Origin: Scortum barcoo
Lineage: Eukaryota > Chordata > Actinopteri > Centrarchiformes > Terapontidae
NCBI GenBank assembly: GCA_023238725.1
Contig: CM041534.1
Span: 392,501 to 456,500 of the forward strand
Length of the DNA stretch: 64,000 nt
Direction: 5' to 3'
Shown: piece by piece, positions 59,212-64,000 of the stretch
How positions within the stretch are numbered: position 1 is the stretch's first letter
Layout of the letters: each line of letters starts with the position of its first letter
Notes under the pieces: generated by a model
The model's database searches: none
Seen by the model: only the letters and a program-made list of their open reading frames with translations
What the model was told of the DNA's origin: nothing
Made by a program: the position numbers and the translations under genes

Positions 59212-60605
59212 GTAATACCTCATTTATTGAGTTGTTGGATCTAAAAGCTGATACAAAAATCAATGAATAAATCAACGTTAAAGCCTCAAAATGACCAAAA
59301 TTAAATGTTCATTCATCTATCTGTTTCTAGTGAACCTAAACTCTCCAGTGTATAATTCATTATGTGGAAATGATAGGTATGCCTTATGCTAACTTTAAGT
59401 TATAAATTTAAGTTTTTTTCTCCACTGGAAAGGTACCCTAGTGGGCCCTACATCACATTTTCTATACTTTATCAGGTTTTATCTATCATACAGTCATCAA
59501 AGACAGCATTTTTGCAAAGTTTGTTCAGATATGGGGCACCAGTGTATCTCCACCCAGTTAGCTGGTTGATGACATATAAGCTGAAAATGTTATCTGTAAA
59601 TAAATAACCAATAACCAAAGCCAATCTAATTTTTCAACTGATAAACAGATTTCTAGCATGTTCCCATAATATAACCCACAAGGACATAGACATGCCCAAC
59701 TTACTATAATGCACATTTCTTCAACAATAATCCCAGTCCATACACATGGCCACGCCCCTGCTGTCCTAGAGCTCTAGGACCTAAAGGAGGCGTGACCCTA
59801 AAGAAAGAGCTAATGAAAGAGTTTTCCTTTATCAAGAGAGGCCCATGAAATTAACCAGTGGTGATCTTTCCTGTGGCACCTGGTTGTATCCATGTGTTAA
59901 GTGCACACTGAACACGGTGAGCTGCTCCTCAGGTACTCAAAGAGGGGGAGAAAATCTCATAATTCTAAAGTGGGGCATATGAAAGCAGATTCTGGACCGT
60001 TCTGGACCGGGACGAATGTAAGATTAGGTTGACAGCACACTTTAAAAGGCCTGGGGCAAATTGAAAATATGACGGGCTGTTAGAGGAAGTTACATTTTAA
60101 ATGAAAGTACTTTAATATTAATAACAGCTCAACAGGGTATAGTGATAATATAATGAGATCACCAGACCAGTACTGCAATGGGACCAAATGCTTTTAAACG
60201 GCTGTAATCTGCTGCCAAATGTCTCTTATGGATAGCAGACTGTGTGCCCTTATTGAATATATTCTACGAGAAGTTCAGAGACTGGTCTCAGGCCATAAAG
60301 TCTGTTCAGGTGAACCTGCTGTGAGTAAACCTATGAGCTGTGAACAGACCATCTCATGGGTCACATCCATTGCACAGTTTGATCTGGAGGAGGATAGAAT
60401 ATTTCTCTGCGTGCTTTGGTTCCCAATGCAAGTCCTCTAATTCTTAAATTGTCTAGTGACAGGAGAACAACTAGCTCTGGCCTAAAACACTGCAATACTA
60501 CGTTAATAAGCTTAAAAATATTAAGTACACAGTGTGTCCGCTTTAGTCAATAAAGAAGACCTGTACAAAATCCATATACTGTTTTTTATTTCTTTTTTGT
60601 TGTCT
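59212..60605 (+). other. Intron after the kirrel-like exon
   Basis: Starts with the donor GTAATACCT. I looked for the next expected exon (YPQYLVVGN-like, second half of Ig1) and did not find it. The small frame 60219-60440 has no Ig features. Confidence 0.6.
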
Positions 60606-60607
60606 TT

Positions 60608-60643
<36 letters not shown>
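60608..60643. repeat. (AT)n microsatellite
   Basis: About 17 AT units with one G interruption, about 60 bp from the 3' end of Rex3 copy 3. Confidence 0.9.
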
Positions 60644-60702
60644 TGGTACAAAAAAAGTGTTCAAATGCATATTGGAAATACTAATGTTACTACAGAAAAT
60701 AT

Positions 60703-63700
60703 ATCCATCCATCCATCCATCTTCAACTGCTTGATCCGGGACCGGGTCGCGGAGGCAGCAGTCTGAGCAGAGATGCCCAGACTTCCCTCACCCCAGACAC
60801 TTCCTCCAGCTCTTCCGGGGGACTCCGAGGCGTTCCCAGGCCAGCCGAGAGGCATAGTCTCTCCAGCGTGTCCTGGGTCTTCCCCAGGGCCTCCTCCCGG
60901 TGGGACATGCCTGGAACACCTCCCTAGGGAGGCGTCCAGGGGGCATCCAAAACAGATGCCCAAGCCACCTCAGCTGACTCCTCTCGATGCGGAGGAGCAG
61001 CGGCTCTATTCCGAGCTCCTCCCGAGTGACTGAGCTTCTCACCCTATCTCTAAGGGAGCGCCCAGCCACCCTGCAGGAGGAAACTCATTTCGGCCGCTTG
61101 TATCCGCAATCTTGTCCTTTCGGTCATTACCCAAAGTTCATGACCATAGGTGAGGGTGGGAACGTAGATTGACCGGTAAATCGAGAGCTTCGCCTTTCGA
61201 CTCAGCTCCTTCTTCACCACGACGGTCCGGTACACCGACCGCATAACTGCGGACGCTGCACCAATCCGCCTGTCAATCTCACGCTCCATCTTTCCCTCAC
61301 TCGTGAACAAGACCCCGAGATACTTGAACTCCTCCACTTGAGGCAGGACCTCTCCACCCACCTGGAGAGGGCATGCCACCCTTTTCCAGTCGAGAACCAT
61401 GGCCTCAGATTTGGAGGTGCTGATTCTCATCCCAGCCGCTTCACACTCGGCTGCAAACCGCTCCAGTACATGCTGAAGGTCCTGGCCTGATGAAGCCATC
61501 AGGACAACATCATCCGCAAAAAGCAGAGATGAAATCCTGTGGTTCCCAAACCTGGACTCCCTCCGGCCCCTGGCTACGCCTAGAAATCCTGTCCATAAAG
61601 ATTATGAACAGGACCGGTGACAAAGGGCAACCCTGCCGGAGTCCAACATGCACTGGGAACAGGTCTGACTTACTGCCGGCAATGCGAACCAAGCTCCTGC
61701 TCCGGTCGTACAGAGACTGAACAGCCCTTTAGCAAAGGCCCCCGGACCCCATACTCAGCGGAGCACCCCCACAGAATACCACGAGGGACACGGTCGAATG
61801 CCTTCTCCAGATCCACAAAGCACATGTGGACTGGTTGGGCAAACTCCCATAAACCCTCAAGCACCCCTGTGGAGGGTATAGAGCTGGTCCAGTGTTCCAC
61901 GACCAGGACGAAAACCGCATTGTTCCTCCTGAATCCGAGGGTCGACTATCGGCCGAATTCTCCTCTCCAGTACCCTGGCGTAGACCTTCCCGGGGAGGCT
62001 GAGAAGTGTGATCCCCTGTAGTTGGAACACACTCTCCGGTCCCCCTTTTTAAAAAGAGGGACCACCACCCCAGTTTGCCACTCCAGAGGCACTGTCCCCA
62101 ACCTCCATGCAATGTTGCAGAGGCGTGTCAGCCAAGACAGCCCCACAACATCCAAGAGACTTGAGGTACTCAGGGCAGATCTCATCCACCCCCGGCGCCT
62201 TGCCACTGCGAGGAGCTTACGAACTACCTCAGTGACTTCGGCTTGGGTGATGGAACGAGTCCACCTCAGAGACCCCAGCCTCCGCTTTCCTCATTGGAAG
62301 GCAAGTCGGTGGGATTGAGGAGATCCTCAAAGTATTTCTTCCACCGTCCGACAATGTCCCCAGTTGAGGTCAACAGCTCCCCACCTGTACTGTAAATAGT
62401 GTTGGCAAAGTACTGCTTCCCCCTTCTGAGGTGCCGGACGGTTTGCCAGAATCTCTTCGAGGCCGACCGATAGTCCTCCTCCATGGCCTCACCGAACTCC
62501 TCCCAGACCCGAGTTTTTGCCTCCAGGACCGTCCTGGGCTGCGGCTTGTTTGGCCTGCCGGTACCCGTCAACTGCGTCCAGGAGTCCCACAGGCCAACAT
62601 GGTCCGATAGGACTCCTTCTTCAGCCTGACGGCATCCCTTACTTCCGGTGTCCACCACCGGGTTCAGGGGGTTGCTGCACCACGACAGGCACCAGAGACC
62701 TTGCGTCCACAACTTCGAACTGTCACCAGCGTCGACAATGGAGGCAGAGAACATGGTCCACTCGGACTCAATGTCCCCAGCCTCCCTCGGAATCTGTGAG
62801 AAGCTCTTCCGGAGGTGGGAGTTGAAGACCTCCCTGACAGAGGGCTCGGCCAGACGTTCCCAACAGACCCTCACAATACATTTGGGTCTGCCAGGCCTGT
62901 CCAACTTCCTCCTCTGCCAGCGGATCCAACTCACCACCAGGTGGTGATCGGTTGACAGCTCAGCCCCTCTCTTTACCCGAATGTCCAAGACAGACATACG
63001 GCCGGAGATCAGATGAAACGACAACAAAGTCGATCATCGACCTCCGGCCTAGGGTGTCCTGGTGCCACGTGCACTGATGGACACCCTTATGCTTGAACAT
63101 GGTGTTCATTATGGACAAACTGTGACTAGCACAGAAGTCCAATAACAGAACACCGCTCAGGTTCAAGATCGGGGAGGCCGTTCCTCCCGATCACGCCCCT
63201 CCAGGTATCACTGTTGTTGCCCACGTGAGCGTTGAAGTCCCCCAGTAGAACAATGGTGTCCCCAGTCGGAGCACTACCAAGTACCCCTCCCAGGGACTCC
63301 AAGAAGGCCATGGGTACTCTGTACTGCTGTTCGGCCCGTAGGCACAAACAACAGAAAGAGACCTATCCCAACCTGGAAGGAGCAGGGAAGCGACCCTCCT
63401 GTTCACCAGGGGTGAACTCTCCAACACATGGCGGCTGAGCTGGTAAGGAGCTATAAGCAAGCCCACACCAGCTCGCCGCCGCTCACCCTGGGCTACTCCA
63501 GAGTAGTGGAGGGTCCAGCCACTCTCAAGGAGCTGGGTTCCAGAGCCCAAGCTGTATGCGTGGAGGTGAGCCCGACTATCTCTAGCCGGTATCTCTCAAC
63601 CTCCCGCACAAGCTCATGCTCCTTCCCCCCCAGCGAGGTGACATTCCATGTCCCTATTGCCAGAGAGTTTTGGTCCAGGGATTGGGTCGTCGAGGCCCCC

Positions 63701-64000
63701 ACCACGACTGCTACCCAAACCACATTGCACCGGCCCTCATGGACCTTCCTGTGGGTGGTGAGCCTACTGGAAGGCGGGCCCACGTCGCCATTTCGGGCTG
63801 AGCCCGGCCGGGTCCCGTGGGCAAAGACCCGGCCACCAGGCGCTCGCCTGCGAGCCCCAACCCCAGGCCTGGCTCCAGGGTGGGGCCCCGGTAACGCCAA
63901 TCCGGGCGACGTAACGGTCCTTGATGTTCTTCTGTGTTCATGATGGGCTTGTGAACCGCTCTTAGTCTGGCCCGTCACCTAGGACCTGTTTGCCATGGGA
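60703..64000 (-). mobile_element. Rex3 (RTE-clade) LINE, copy 3, cut by window end
   Basis: Same orientation as copy 2 and very similar along its length. It begins with an (ATCC)n tail (60703-60721), then CTTGATCCGGGACCGGGTCG, and continues to the window edge within the 5' leader (GGTCCTAGGTGACGGGCC region). It keeps the segment deleted from copy 2. That segment includes positions 61615-61635, which match the standard Rex3 cytogenetic marker sequence as I remember it; its partner site is near 62061-62080 (one mismatch). This pair is my main reason for the Rex3 name. The 5' end and its target duplication lie beyond 64000. Confidence 0.9.
60735..63890 (-). pseudogene. Broken endonuclease-RT ORF of Rex3 copy 3
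   Basis: On the - strand: start region GTWNVTSLGGKEHELVREVE (about 63595-63660) and YRLEIVGLTSTHTAWALEPS; endonuclease motifs VLLGDFNAHVGNNSDTWRG (63190-63250), MIDFVVVSSDLRPYV (62995-63045) and ELSTDHHLVVSWIRW (62910-62960). The longest open piece is 63027-62266 (253 residues), joining the end of the endonuclease to the linker. RT parts are CGFRPGR-like sequence, CFVDLEKAFDRVP (about 61783-61830), GLRQGCPLSPVLFIIFMD (near 61590-61645) and FADD (61509-61520). The C-terminal part has YLGVLFTSEGKMEREIDRR and LTYGHELWVMTERTRLRIQ in a 149-residue frame (61499-61050). At least six frameshifts inactivate it. Confidence 0.9.

Noticed and set aside
60773..63943. Many + strand open frames across 60.7-64 kb
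   Set aside because: They are antisense to the Rex3 ORF of copy 3.

Overview
This is a vertebrate nuclear window, almost certainly from a teleost fish and probably a percomorph. The evidence is the mobile-element community: Rex3 (RTE-clade) and Rex1-like non-LTR retrotransposons, an L2/CR1-type LINE, Tc1-like transposon relics, short hAT elements, and the common fish SINE with a tRNA-like head. The background is AT-rich, with many microsatellites and no prokaryotic-style gene organisation.

Only one piece of a host gene is convincing: a 150-bp phase-1/phase-1 exon on the + strand (59062-59211). It encodes the start of the first Ig domain of a Kirrel/Neph-family cell-adhesion protein, closest to my recollection of KIRREL3. 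No other coding exon was recognised. Since kirrel3 genes have very long introns, I infer that most of the window is intron, or intron plus upstream DNA, of this gene.

Layout. 1-2.1 kb: Rex1-like endonuclease and Tc1-like fragments. 7.1-8.9 kb: a local repeat family with two identical 171-bp direct copies and one diverged inverted copy. 9.2-9.7 kb and 12.3-13.5 kb: two hAT-type elements with near-matching 8-bp target duplications. 14.0-15.0 kb (+), 24.2-27.2 kb (-) and 46.8-47.1 kb (-): three copies of one L2-like LINE, the middle one carrying a broken RT. 15.7, 22.7 and 46.5 kb: tRNA-type SINEs, two with perfect 9-bp target duplications. 31.2-31.7 kb: a probable solo LTR. 33.4-33.6 kb: a 24-bp minisatellite. 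34.6 and 47.9 kb: Tc1-like relics, the second with a 21-bp perfect hairpin. 38.9-41.8 kb (+): a deleted Rex3 nested in an older L2-type tail. 55.2-58.5 kb (-): an essentially full-length Rex3 with a 12-bp target duplication. 60.7-64.0 kb (-): another Rex3 running off the window edge.

All transposon ORFs are broken by frameshifts, stops or deletions. I see no new gene system. The most notable structure is the kirrel exon lying between two long, very similar Rex3 copies in the same orientation. Family names come from memory of diagnostic motifs, not from a search.
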